From: an uncultured Bacteroidales bacterium
GTDB taxonomy: Bacteria > Bacteroidota > Bacteroidia > Bacteroidales > UBA4417
Direction of reading: 5' to 3'
Length of the DNA: 51,333 bases
NCBI GenBank assembly: GCA_903822525.1
Contig: CAIJPI010000166.1
Span: 1 to 51,333 of the forward strand
The notes under the pieces are model-generated. The model was not told the origin of the DNA. It made no database searches and worked only from the letters and a program-made list of their open reading frames with translations. Each line of letters opens with the position of its first letter. Within the stretch, counting starts at the first letter, position 1. Positions 30,661-40,649 of this stretch are shown here, piece after piece. Both the position numbers and the translations under genes were made by a program.

Positions 30661-32826
30661 CTACTGAACTATTGTCATCTCTTCGATCAGCCTTTTGGCA
30701 CCGGCCATTTTATCAACGATAAAAAGGCAGTAGCGGATGTCGAGTGAAATGTTGCGGCACTGATCGGGGTCGTACATAAGATCGCTCATGGTTCCTTCCC
30801 AGCAGCGATCGAAGTTTATACCAACAAGTTGCCCGTCGGCATTCAGTACAGGACTTCCGCTGTTGCCGCCGGTAGTATGATTGCTGGCAATAAAGGCTAC
30901 GTGCATGCTTTGGTCAGCGTCGGCATACCGACCATAATCGCGGAGGTTGTATAAAGCTTTCAGCCTGGGCTCAACCACATAATCGTAAATGTCAGGATTT
31001 TCTTTCTGCATAATGCCGTCAAGGGTAGTGAACCAGTTATATCCAACTGCATCAGCAGGCTGATAGCTCATTACTTTTCCATAGGCAATGCGAAGCGTAG
31101 AATTTGCATCAGGATAAAAGCGTTTGCCGGCTTGCATTTCCATTTGCGCAGCCATGTACAGGCGTTGCAGGCTGTCGGTGGTACTGTAAAATGCAGTTAT
31201 CTTTGGCGAAAGGCTGTTCTGCAGGTATGCGTATATGGCTGATGCCAGCAGATAAGCCGGGTCTTTTTCAATTTTCTTAACATCTTTGCGGTTAAACCCG
31301 GCAAGGAATGCATTCAGTTTTAAAGAATCGGCAAATAAGGTTTTATTAAACAGTTCGTCATCCCATTTACTGATATTTCCTTTATATTCAGCTGACTTCA
31401 TTTTTACCAGAGGCACCTGCATAGTGGTTTCGCATGATAGGCTGTAGGTTGACATCATGGCTCCGAAAAGCTGCATATCCACATTCCTGTTGTAGTTTTT
31501 ATGAAATGCATCAGCCGAAATTCTCAGTTGACCGATAAGTTTCCTGATGTCGGCATCGCTTTTTGATTTGTCATTGCATTGTTTCACCAGGTTGTTGTAT
31601 CCATAGGCGAACCTTACGAGCTCGATGCCGAAAAGGCCCTCGGTGACATATGTATATGCAATCCCGATAGGTGCATAATCGTTATATGTTTTACTGAAGG
31701 CAGGCAGCAGCTGCCCGTATTTTTCACTATATCCGCTATTGGATTGTGTCCACAGTTGAAAATTCTTTTCAAAATCCTGCTTTTTCTCAATACCGTCCAT
31801 GCGTTTAATACCGCGGCTTTCACCAATCATTTTCTTCCAGGTATTGGCTATCCCGGCTGCTTTGGCTGAGTATTGTATCCGCATTAAACGGTCGCTTTCC
31901 ATAGCTCTATCAATAATATCAAGGCGTTGCTGCCGCAGTCCGATGGCGATTGGATTGCGTTGAAGTGCTGTCATATCAACGGCATAGGAGGGAAGGTATT
32001 CCTGTGTAGTACCCGGGAAACCATACACGAATGTAAAATCGCCTTCCTGAATTCCTTTAAGTGATATTGTAAGGTGTTTGGCAGGATGGTAGGGAACATT
32101 GTTCTTCGAATATTCGGCAGGCTTGTTGTCCTTGCCGGCATAAATCCGGAACATCGAAAAATCGCCGGTATGCCTGGGCCACATCCAGTTGTCGGTGTCG
32201 CCGCCAAATTTCCCGATATTTGATGGCGGTGCCCCAACCAGGCGCACATCAGTAAATGTTTCGGAGACAAAAAGGTAATACTGGTTTCCTCCGAAAAACG
32301 GTTTTACCTGAGCAGTATAATGCGTCCCTTTTATGGCTTCTTTAACCAGAACTTTACTGTTTGCCTGTATGATGGAATCACGGGTTTTCTGATTCATTTT
32401 ATCGTTGACGCCCTTCAGTACTTCCATGCTAACATCGGCCATGCTTACCAGGAAGGTTACACTAAGGCCTGCATTCGGCAATTCCTCTTCCTGTCGTTGT
32501 GCCCAGAATCCATTTGTCAGGTAGTCGTGATCGAGCGAGCTGTGACGCTGAATGCTGCTGTACCCACAGTGGTGGTTGGTGAGCAGCAACCCCTGGTCCG
32601 AAACCAGTTCGCCTGTACATCCGCCACCGAATAGTACTATTGCATCCTTAAGGCTTGAATGATTAATGGAATAGATATCTTCGGCTGTGATACGCATACC
32701 AATATCATGCATTTCTTTTTCGTTCAGTTGCGAAAGAAGCAGCGGCAGCCACATGCCTTCGCCGGCCCGGCTGATATAAGTATTTAAAACAAGTGCCAGA
32801 AGTACTGTTGAGATTTTAAGTTTCAT
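30661..32826 (-). CDS. S46 family dipeptidyl-peptidase (DPP11-like by the FDR motif)
   Basis: GEGMWLPLLLSQLN, GGGCTGELVSDQGLLLTNHHCGYSSIQ, TTGGNSGSPVLNADGQLVGINFDRCWEGTMSD. Confidence 0.92.
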   Translation of the reverse strand: MKLKISTVLLALVLNTYISRAGEGMWLPLLLSQLNEKEMHDIGMRITAEDIYSINHSSLKDAIVLFGGGCTGELVSDQGLLLTNHHCGYSSIQRHSSLDHDYLTNGFWAQRQEEELPNAGLSVTFLVSMADVSMEVLKGVNDKMNQKTRDSIIQANSKVLVKEAIKGTHYTAQVKPFFGGNQYYLFVSETFTDVRLVGAPPSNIGKFGGDTDNWMWPRHTGDFSMFRIYAGKDNKPAEYSKNNVPYHPAKHLTISLKGIQEGDFTFVYGFPGTTQEYLPSYAVDMTALQRNPIAIGLRQQRLDIIDRAMESDRLMRIQYSAKAAGIANTWKKMIGESRGIKRMDGIEKKQDFEKNFQLWTQSNSGYSEKYGQLLPAFSKTYNDYAPIGIAYTYVTEGLFGIELVRFAYGYNNLVKQCNDKSKSDADIRKLIGQLRISADAFHKNYNRNVDMQLFGAMMSTYSLSCETTMQVPLVKMKSAEYKGNISKWDDELFNKTLFADSLKLNAFLAGFNRKDVKKIEKDPAYLLASAIYAYLQNSLSPKITAFYSTTDSLQRLYMAAQMEMQAGKRFYPDANSTLRIAYGKVMSYQPADAVGYNWFTTLDGIMQKENPDIYDYVVEPRLKALYNLRDYGRYADADQSMHVAFIASNHTTGGNSGSPVLNADGQLVGINFDRCWEGTMSDLMYDPDQCRNISLDIRYCLFIVDKMAGAKRLIEEMTIVQ

Positions 32827-32955
32827 TCGATGCAGGAATAAGTAATATTTATGGATTGCTGTTTTAATGTTCCGGTAAAAGCATATCGTAAAAGTGCAAA
32901 CCAGCTCACAAGGCGTTACAAAGACATTCTTTGCACTTTTAGGTAATATTCTAAG

Positions 32956-33180
32956 AAACTGTCTAAAAAATGATTTTAACTACTTTCAGATGGGAATAAC
33001 TTGTTTACTGTCACATTGAGCGAAGTCGAAATGCACTCGATCAACGCTAAATCGAAAACATTGAGATGATTTAGTGGGCTTCGACTCCCCTTCGGCAGGT
33101 TCAGGGCAGGCTTCTCTGCCTGACAGAAGATTGAGCAAATAACTTGATAAATCACTTCAATTTTAAAATTTAGACAGTCT
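32956..33180. mobile_element. MITE-like non-autonomous element, copy 2 (225 bp), flanked by 5-bp direct repeat CTAAG
   Basis: TIRs AAACTGTCT...AGACAGTCT; CTAAG at 32951-32955 and 33181-33185; similar to 25135-25357. Confidence 0.78.
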
Positions 33181-33197
33181 CTAAGTCAAAAAAGCTT

Positions 33198-33575
33198 TCA
33201 ACGCCCGGCAATAGTTTCAATTTCAACCAGTGCTCCAAGGGGAAGTTTTACTACTGCATAGGCAGCGCGTGCAGGGCTGTTTTCGGAATAATACCGGCCA
33301 TACACTTCATTCATTGCAGCAAAATTATCCATATCACTCAGCAGGCAGGTTGATTTCACCACATCATCGAAGGAATAACCGGCTTCAGCCAGGATAGAAC
33401 CTATATTTTTCATAACCTGCTCAGTTTGCTCCCTGATTCCGCCTTCAACAATTTTTGAAGTGGAGGGATCAATAGGGATTTGTCCGGATACAAAAAGCAT
33501 CCCGTTTATTTCGATAGCCTGGCTGTATGGCCCTATTGCTTTTGGTGCCTTATCGGTAAAAATAACGTTTTTCAT
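33198..33575 (-). CDS. ridA: RidA family protein (reactive intermediate/imine deaminase)
   Basis: APKAIGPYSQAIEINGMLFVSGQIPIDPST...RAAYAVVKLPLGALVEIE. Confidence 0.94.
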   Translation of the reverse strand: MKNVIFTDKAPKAIGPYSQAIEINGMLFVSGQIPIDPSTSKIVEGGIREQTEQVMKNIGSILAEAGYSFDDVVKSTCLLSDMDNFAAMNEVYGRYYSENSPARAAYAVVKLPLGALVEIETIAGR

Positions 33576-33845
33576 ATTCTTTATTTGTTGAAGCCAAAAG
33601 TAGGACTTTTTTAAGATTTTTGAGGGAGAACCGTAAGTGAAAAAGCCGTTTTCATGATTTTCTTTGTAACTTTATAAAAAAAATGTTATAATTTTGTGCT
33701 TTTATATTTTGCGATTAAAAGGATATGACCTTTATGTGATTGATTCATATGCATTTAATTGCTTGTTTTATTGATATATGATAAATGAATTAATGATTTG
33801 TTATTCTCCTTTTTCTAAAGTTGTTTACTATACCAAATTATTATT

Positions 33846-36506
33846 ATGGGTGCAGATTTTGAAGACATAAAACGTGAACAGGTTGCGGATGTGAATCATC
33901 CCATGAGACTTGTTTGTTCCGGGAAACCTTATGTTTATTTTGATTATGATGCAGTAATACTCGATTGCAACGATGCCTTTACGTCATTGTTAAAGATTGC
34001 TAAAGCGGAGCTTTTGAATCTGGATCTGAGCCAGTTTCTGCGGAATACCCAATTTGTCGATTCCATACGGAAGGCAATTGCAGAAGGTATAAGCATATTT
34101 CACGGGAACGTTATTATTGAATTGGGATTGCCTGAAGTTTATTTCGAAGCGGTCTCATTTTATATCGAATCGAAAAATCAGCATAAAAACGGAATTATCT
34201 GTTATATCCTTGAGAGTAAAATTCCTGCCAGGGAGCCTGTTCAAGCTTTTGGGGATGTAAACGCCATATCCGGGATGTCAGGTATACAGGCTTCTGTTTC
34301 GGTACATGCTGTTGATGGCAAAGCCCTGTTCATCTCACCATCAATTGAATCATTACTGGGTTATTCCTATGCTGAAATAAAAGGGGTAGATCCTTTACAA
34401 CTGGTTCATCCCGATGATGCGCATATTGTATCTGATGTTATTCAAAAGCTGGGAAGTGGACTTGAAATGGTAAGTTCGAAGTATAGGATGGTTCACAAAA
34501 GCGGTTCTGTAGTACATGTTGAAAGTACCAGTTATGCAATCTCGGATGCATCCGGATCGAATCATCAGATAGTAAATGTAACCTGGGATTTAAGTTCACA
34601 CGAGAAGATGAAACAGGCGCTCAGCATAAGTGAACAGAAGTATTACCATTTGATGATGAATTTGCCTTTCGGCGTTTCGCTGATCAGTGCAAACGGGCAG
34701 TTGCTGGAATCAAATGCTGTCATGAAAGAAATTATGGGATTCAATGTTGAGACCCCTGTCAGCGAATTAAATATTTTCAACGTTGAGTTATTGAAAAATT
34801 CCGGAATCAGTTCCCATTTCATCAACTGCCTGGAGTCAAAAAAAATAGTAAACGGTGATATTCCGATCAAATCTTCCACGAAAGGGCTTGACGTTTTTCT
34901 GACGTTTAGCTTTTTTCCTGTACTTGATCATAAAGGGAATGTTGAGACGGTAATCGGTTATGTTAATGATCTTACCCCGCAGAAAAAGATTGAAGGGGAA
35001 ATTCTCGAAAGGGCCGAATTCCTTAATCTGGTTATTAATGCTATAAGAACACCTTTTTTTGTAAAGGACGAGGAGCACAGGTGGGTGATATTAAATGATG
35101 CTGCTGTTGAGATGATGGGTGGACCGCGCGAAGCCCTGCTCGGGAAATCAGATTATGATCTGTATTCAGCTGAACAAGCCGATGTTTTCAGGAAATATGA
35201 TGAGGTGGTATTTATTACAGGTAGCTCCAGTAACGAGGAGCAGATTACCTGGCTCGACGGAACCGTGCACACTGTAATGACTCACAAGCAATTGTATGTT
35301 GAGAAACTGACAGGCAGGAAGTTTATTGTAGGAACCATACTGGATGTGTCGGACTACAAGAAAATTGAACAGGAACTTCGTTCAAGCGAAATTAAGTACC
35401 ACGAGATCTTCGACAACGCTAATGATTTTATCGTGATAGCGGACCTTAACGGCCAGATTACGAATGCTAACCGTACCCTGCTGAAATACCTGCAGACTGA
35501 CCTTGAATCGATCACAAAACGGAATGTCAAGGAGTTTTTAAGTGAGGAGAGCAATGAGTCCATTTCATCTATTAAAGAGAAATTATTGAGCGGGTTACTT
35601 GAAAATATATTCGAATTGAAAGCAAAAGGCTTTGATGGCAAGCCGGTTGTATATGAAGTGAAGGCAAGTTTAATCAGCGTTGAGGGTGAGCCTACCGGGG
35701 TACAATGTGTATTCAGTGATGTCACCAAACGCAGAGAATCCCAGATTGAACTCGAAAAGCTTAACGAAAGTCTTCTCGAGCTGAATAAGACAAAGGATAA
35801 GTTTTTCAGTATCATTGCACATGATCTGCGCAATCCATACAGCAGCCTGATCGGCTTCTCAGAGTTGTTACTCGAGGATTTGGAAACCCTGAATACCAGC
35901 GAAATAAGAGACTACCTCAAAATCATCCGGAATTCGGCAAAAAACTCCCTCAACCTGCTCGAAAACCTGCTTTCCTGGTCAAGGCTCGAAACCGGGCGCA
36001 TGGCATTTGATCCTTCCGAAGTTGTTCTGGCCAAATTGGTTGACGAGGTTGTAAATGTTTTATCCAGCCTGGCCTACCGTAAAAAAATTGAAATTTCCAA
36101 CCTGGTGGATACGGATATTACGCTTTTTGCAGATAAAAATATGTTAAACACCATTTTGAATAACCTGGTGATGAATGCTATTAAATATACACCAATAGGA
36201 GGTGCGATACAGATTTATGCTGAAGGGAATATGACTGAGTCCGGATATGAAAGGGAGTTTGTTAAAGTTTCGGTTTCAGATAACGGAATCGGGATGGAAG
36301 CAGATGTATCAGCTAAGTTATTTACTTCTAACAAACCATTGTCCAGCCCTGGAACTGAAAAGGAGCCAGGAACCGGGCTTGGGCTGCTGCTGTCGCGCGA
36401 AATGGTCGAAAAACACAACGGACATATCACTGTTGAAAGTTCACTGGGTAAGGGCTCCGTATTTTCATTTTTTATACCTGTAAAAAAATCCGGGGATATT
36501 TCCTGA
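33846..36506 (+). CDS. multi-PAS sensor histidine kinase
   Basis: Several PAS-like modules, DHp DKFFSIIAHDLRNPYSSLIGF, HATPase NNLVMNAIKYTP...SDNGIGM...GTGLGL; no TM segment seen. Confidence 0.92.
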   Translation: MGADFEDIKREQVADVNHPMRLVCSGKPYVYFDYDAVILDCNDAFTSLLKIAKAELLNLDLSQFLRNTQFVDSIRKAIAEGISIFHGNVIIELGLPEVYFEAVSFYIESKNQHKNGIICYILESKIPAREPVQAFGDVNAISGMSGIQASVSVHAVDGKALFISPSIESLLGYSYAEIKGVDPLQLVHPDDAHIVSDVIQKLGSGLEMVSSKYRMVHKSGSVVHVESTSYAISDASGSNHQIVNVTWDLSSHEKMKQALSISEQKYYHLMMNLPFGVSLISANGQLLESNAVMKEIMGFNVETPVSELNIFNVELLKNSGISSHFINCLESKKIVNGDIPIKSSTKGLDVFLTFSFFPVLDHKGNVETVIGYVNDLTPQKKIEGEILERAEFLNLVINAIRTPFFVKDEEHRWVILNDAAVEMMGGPREALLGKSDYDLYSAEQADVFRKYDEVVFITGSSSNEEQITWLDGTVHTVMTHKQLYVEKLTGRKFIVGTILDVSDYKKIEQELRSSEIKYHEIFDNANDFIVIADLNGQITNANRTLLKYLQTDLESITKRNVKEFLSEESNESISSIKEKLLSGLLENIFELKAKGFDGKPVVYEVKASLISVEGEPTGVQCVFSDVTKRRESQIELEKLNESLLELNKTKDKFFSIIAHDLRNPYSSLIGFSELLLEDLETLNTSEIRDYLKIIRNSAKNSLNLLENLLSWSRLETGRMAFDPSEVVLAKLVDEVVNVLSSLAYRKKIEISNLVDTDITLFADKNMLNTILNNLVMNAIKYTPIGGAIQIYAEGNMTESGYEREFVKVSVSDNGIGMEADVSAKLFTSNKPLSSPGTEKEPGTGLGLLLSREMVEKHNGHITVESSLGKGSVFSFFIPVKKSGDIS

Positions 36507-36835
36507 CAGGTATTTGAAGTTGAAAGTGAATGGTTTTACTATATTAAAGACATTTTGTCTGCATTCTTAAAGTCTAACTGATAGACTGATTGGTATTGTT
36601 ATTTATTTGGTATTCGTGTCCTTTTTTAGGCCCGGAGTCCTAAAATGGGAATTATATTTTTAAAATCAATAAGCATCAAATATAAATATGGATATTGATA
36701 TTATTTAAGTATCAGTAAAACAAGTATATGTGATAAGGTTATCAGTTTTACATAAACATGGCAGGGTTCTTGTGTAGTCAGTGTGACTGATTCCTATAAG
36801 AGGAAAATACTTGGCTACTGCCTATAACTCACCCG

Positions 36836-38875
36836 ATGGACGAAATATTTGCTATTAGAGATTTGACCCCGGCACCGGAGATTTCGGTTTACCAATTGGT
36901 AAACGTTTTATCTGATGCTGCTTTTGTTTGTGACCAAACCGGTCGCATTGTGGCAAGCTCTGACCAGGTGCTTTCGTTTTTCGGTTTGCACGATAAATCG
37001 AAGGTTATCGGCAGCAGTTTTCAGTCGTATGTGGCTTACGAGCACATTGACGAAGCATACTATCTCCTGTTGCATACTGTAAATGAAGCGAATAGTAAGA
37101 ATTCGGGTAATTTTAATGTTAAAAAAGGAATCAGGGAAACGCTGATTGCAACCATTACATTTGCCTCTGTTGAAAGCGAAGATGCATCAGTTAAATATGT
37201 ATTGGTAACTTTCCGCGAAGCGCCTTTTTCAGATCCTGCCATTGAGCTTTTACATAAAAAAGATGTCAGGCTCACCCGCTTATGCGAGACCTTAATTTCC
37301 CATGCCGGTCAGCCTACCGACAAAACCTTAAAATTGTTGTCCCAAATTGGCGAAACGCTTGGCGCTATTACCTGCTCTTACCTCAAGCTGGAAAAAGGTA
37401 TGCTAAACCCGTCAGCATCGTGGGAATCGCCTTTCAATCCCGGTATTTCACCGCAGTTATGCGGAAAGCAGCTTTTTGACTACTTAACCGATCAGAAAGA
37501 AAAGCTAACGGTGATCAGGCGACCATTATTAACGACATTTCTCGAATCCGAAATTTCATATAAGGAAGAATCAGGTGTAAAAGCCATACTGGGTTTTACC
37601 ATCGTTAAAAATAATGTACTCGATGGCATACTGACGGCAGTATTTACTTTTAACTATTCGCTTACCGATATCGACAAACAATTGATAGAAGCCATATTAG
37701 CAGTACTCGAAAATGAGGGTACCGCCGAAAATAAAACACTGGCTTCGCAGGAGATTTCATTTCACCAGCTGATTGATTGTTTTTCAGACCCTGTTTATAT
37801 TTTATCAAACGAAGGTGTTATCCTGGATGTAAACAAAGGGACTATACAGTTTTATGGCTATGAGCGTGAAGAGTTGATAGGCCAAACCCCTGAGATGCTT
37901 TCGGCAGAGGGCAAAAATGATAGCGAACTTATTGGCCGTCATTTGATTTCAGCCTATAACGGGGAACCCCAGAAGTTTGAATGGTGGGGAAAACGTAAGG
38001 ACGGCGAAATCTTCCTGAAAGAGGTAATGTTTAACAAAAGCAAGTATTATAACCGCGATGTTATCATAGCTATAGGCCGTGACCTTACTGAATCGAAAAA
38101 AGTGGAAGAAGAACTTCAGCGGTACAACAAGGAACTGAAAGAATCGAATATAAGCAAGGACAAGTTTTTCAGTATACTGGCGCACGATTTGAAAAACCCA
38201 TTCCATGGGCTGCTGGGATTTATCGATTTGCTGTATGAAGATCTCGACGAACTAAGTACTGCCCAGATAAAGGAATACCTCTCAAATGTGCGTAATGCTT
38301 CGTACCAGACCTATGCTCTTCTGGAAAACCTTCTTGAATGGTCGAGGATACAAAGCGGAAAAATGCCTTTTACACCTACCGTTTTTAACCTGAATACAGA
38401 AATCAATTCAGTGATCTCAGTTCTCGATCACAATGCCGTGCAAAAAGATATTAAGCTATATAATGAAGTGAATCAAGGGATTGAGGTGGAAGCGGACCGG
38501 AATATGATCCGTTCGGTAATACAGAACCTGATCACGAATTCAATAAAATTTTCGAATTCAAAAGGCAAGGTTGTTGTACGCAGCAGGATTCCCCAGGCCT
38601 ATACACGATCGGATAATTCGCATTCTGATAACGGTCGCCGATGGCTGGAAGTAAGTATTTCGGATAACGGGGTTGGTATACCGGAAGAAATAATACCAAA
38701 ATTATTTAAGCTTAACGGACAATATTCGCAGGCCGGAACTGCCAACGAACCGGGAACGGGTTTGGGATTAGTTCTCTGCCACGAAATGGTTGAGAAAAAT
38801 GGCGGGCATATTTGGGCTGAAAGCATAGCCGGGCAAGGCACAACCTTTATTTTCACACTTCCGATCAGTAATTAA
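36836..38875 (+). CDS. PAS/GAF-like sensor histidine kinase
   Basis: DHp DKFFSILAHDLKNPFHGLLGF, HATPase QNLITNSIKFSN...SDNGVGIPEE...GTGLGL; no TM segment seen. Confidence 0.92.
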   Translation: MDEIFAIRDLTPAPEISVYQLVNVLSDAAFVCDQTGRIVASSDQVLSFFGLHDKSKVIGSSFQSYVAYEHIDEAYYLLLHTVNEANSKNSGNFNVKKGIRETLIATITFASVESEDASVKYVLVTFREAPFSDPAIELLHKKDVRLTRLCETLISHAGQPTDKTLKLLSQIGETLGAITCSYLKLEKGMLNPSASWESPFNPGISPQLCGKQLFDYLTDQKEKLTVIRRPLLTTFLESEISYKEESGVKAILGFTIVKNNVLDGILTAVFTFNYSLTDIDKQLIEAILAVLENEGTAENKTLASQEISFHQLIDCFSDPVYILSNEGVILDVNKGTIQFYGYEREELIGQTPEMLSAEGKNDSELIGRHLISAYNGEPQKFEWWGKRKDGEIFLKEVMFNKSKYYNRDVIIAIGRDLTESKKVEEELQRYNKELKESNISKDKFFSILAHDLKNPFHGLLGFIDLLYEDLDELSTAQIKEYLSNVRNASYQTYALLENLLEWSRIQSGKMPFTPTVFNLNTEINSVISVLDHNAVQKDIKLYNEVNQGIEVEADRNMIRSVIQNLITNSIKFSNSKGKVVVRSRIPQAYTRSDNSHSDNGRRWLEVSISDNGVGIPEEIIPKLFKLNGQYSQAGTANEPGTGLGLVLCHEMVEKNGGHIWAESIAGQGTTFIFTLPISN

Positions 38876-39198
38876 CTACTGCTTTCCAGGTTTCACACAG
38901 TTTTATTTGATTTCGTTTGCTTCTCCTGAAAAGGGGGAAATCATATAGTTGTATGTCATTTGCATCTGCTTTCTGAATTTATTTTACGAATTCCTGATCA
39001 ACTTTAGGTAACGGCATGGTTTAAAACGGGTTTCAGAAGTGCTAAGAACCCAGGCAGGCTGCTAATTTCCTGAATATTTATTTTTTCATGAACATAACAA
39101 ACAGTTATGAGTTATTAGAAGGGTCTGGCTAAACAGAAATTGAATTATCAGCAGTTACCGGATACATGAAACCGCATAAAGTTTTTCAATAGTTTCTT

Positions 39199-40404
39199 AT
39201 GGTTGACCCGTCAGACAAGAGTGATCCGTTGCACCGGAATGATCAGGATAATTATTTTTCTTCCTTGTTGGCTAATCCGGATAACGGTATCTGGAATTAT
39301 ATTTTCGAATCCTTACCCGATATGGTTGCGCTGATTGATCCTAACAACGTAATTGTTAAGACAAACAAGGCCATGCGGATGAAACTCAATACAGATAAGC
39401 AAAGTATTGTAGGGCATAAATGTTATGACCTGATGCATCATCAGGGTTGTGCCCAGGTAGGATGTCCCCATTTAAGTATGATGCAGGACAACCTGCCGCA
39501 TTCGAACGAATTGTTCGAGCCTGTATTCGACACGTATCTTAATTTTACGGTTACTCCTATTTTCGATTCACAAAATAACCTTTTAGGCAGCCTGCATATT
39601 GCCCGTGATATTTCTGACCAGAAGGAGTATGAGTCCAAACTGTTGGAATACAACAAAGAGTTAGAGGATCTTGCCCAGAGTAAAGACAAATTTTTTAGTA
39701 TTGTAGCTCACGACCTGCGTAGCCCTTTCCAGGGGATGCTTGGGTTTACCGATCTTTTGCTGGATGAACTGGATACGCTTAGTTCAGAGGAAATAAAGGA
39801 ATACCTTCAAAAAGTACGTGATTCATCCTACAGCACATTTACATTACTCGAAAACCTGCTGGACTGGTCGAGGCTGCAGACAGGCAAACTATATTATCAC
39901 CCCTTGGATTTTAACCTTAAAGATCAGGTTGCATCGATTTTCAGCTTGTTGCATTCAAATGCTGAACGTAAGAACATCAGTCTGTTGAATACTATTGACA
40001 AAGTGTTTATTGTTCATGCTGATCAGCTTCTGATACATTCAGTATTGCTGAACCTGGTTTCGAATGCTGTCAAATACTCCTATCCGGGCGGAATTGTTAC
40101 CATTGATGCCCGAAAAATTGAAACATGCGAGGATCACAGTGAGAGCAAGTGTACATGCTCCAATAAATGTGTTGAGATCAGTGTTTCCGATACAGGAGTG
40201 GGAATTTCGGAGGAAGAGCAAATGAAGCTTTTTAAAATTGAGCATCATTTTACAATGCCGGGTACGGCCAAGGAACAGGGTGCCGGGCTGGGTCTTATAC
40301 TGGCAAAGGAAATAACTGAAAAATACGGTGGAAAATTATCAGTAAGCAGTAAGAAGGGCCAGGGTTCTGTATTTTCTTTCACTATACCGCTGGCAGAATG
40401 CTAA
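39199..40404 (+). CDS. PAS sensor histidine kinase with Cys-rich segments
   Basis: PAS with CYDLMHHQGCAQVGCPHL, DHp DKFFSIVAHDLRSPFQGMLGF, HATPase LNLVSNAVKYSY...SDTGVGI...GAGLGL. Confidence 0.92.
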   Translation: MVDPSDKSDPLHRNDQDNYFSSLLANPDNGIWNYIFESLPDMVALIDPNNVIVKTNKAMRMKLNTDKQSIVGHKCYDLMHHQGCAQVGCPHLSMMQDNLPHSNELFEPVFDTYLNFTVTPIFDSQNNLLGSLHIARDISDQKEYESKLLEYNKELEDLAQSKDKFFSIVAHDLRSPFQGMLGFTDLLLDELDTLSSEEIKEYLQKVRDSSYSTFTLLENLLDWSRLQTGKLYYHPLDFNLKDQVASIFSLLHSNAERKNISLLNTIDKVFIVHADQLLIHSVLLNLVSNAVKYSYPGGIVTIDARKIETCEDHSESKCTCSNKCVEISVSDTGVGISEEEQMKLFKIEHHFTMPGTAKEQGAGLGLILAKEITEKYGGKLSVSSKKGQGSVFSFTIPLAEC

Positions 40405-40517
40405 GTTGATAAAATGCAGATCCTTGTGATGAAATTGGGTTGCCAGATTGTGCAGTAGGTATACCGCATTTAATTATTAAAAATGGTTCTGTTTAAGGAA
40501 AATGTGGAAAATCATTT

Positions 40518-40649
40518 GTGCTTAGTGCTCAGAGAGTATAACGCAGACAAGTTACAGGATTGATAAATACAAATAAATGATGCTAAGCACATAGCACTAT
40601 GCACTATATAACAGAATCAATTCCTGCTACAATATTCTAAAACAGAACC
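40518..40649 (+). repeat. intergenic repeat copy A (132 bp), inverted relative to copy B
   Basis: Reverse complement of 51189-51327 except one substitution and a 7-bp indel; abuts the lptD stop codon. Confidence 0.92.
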
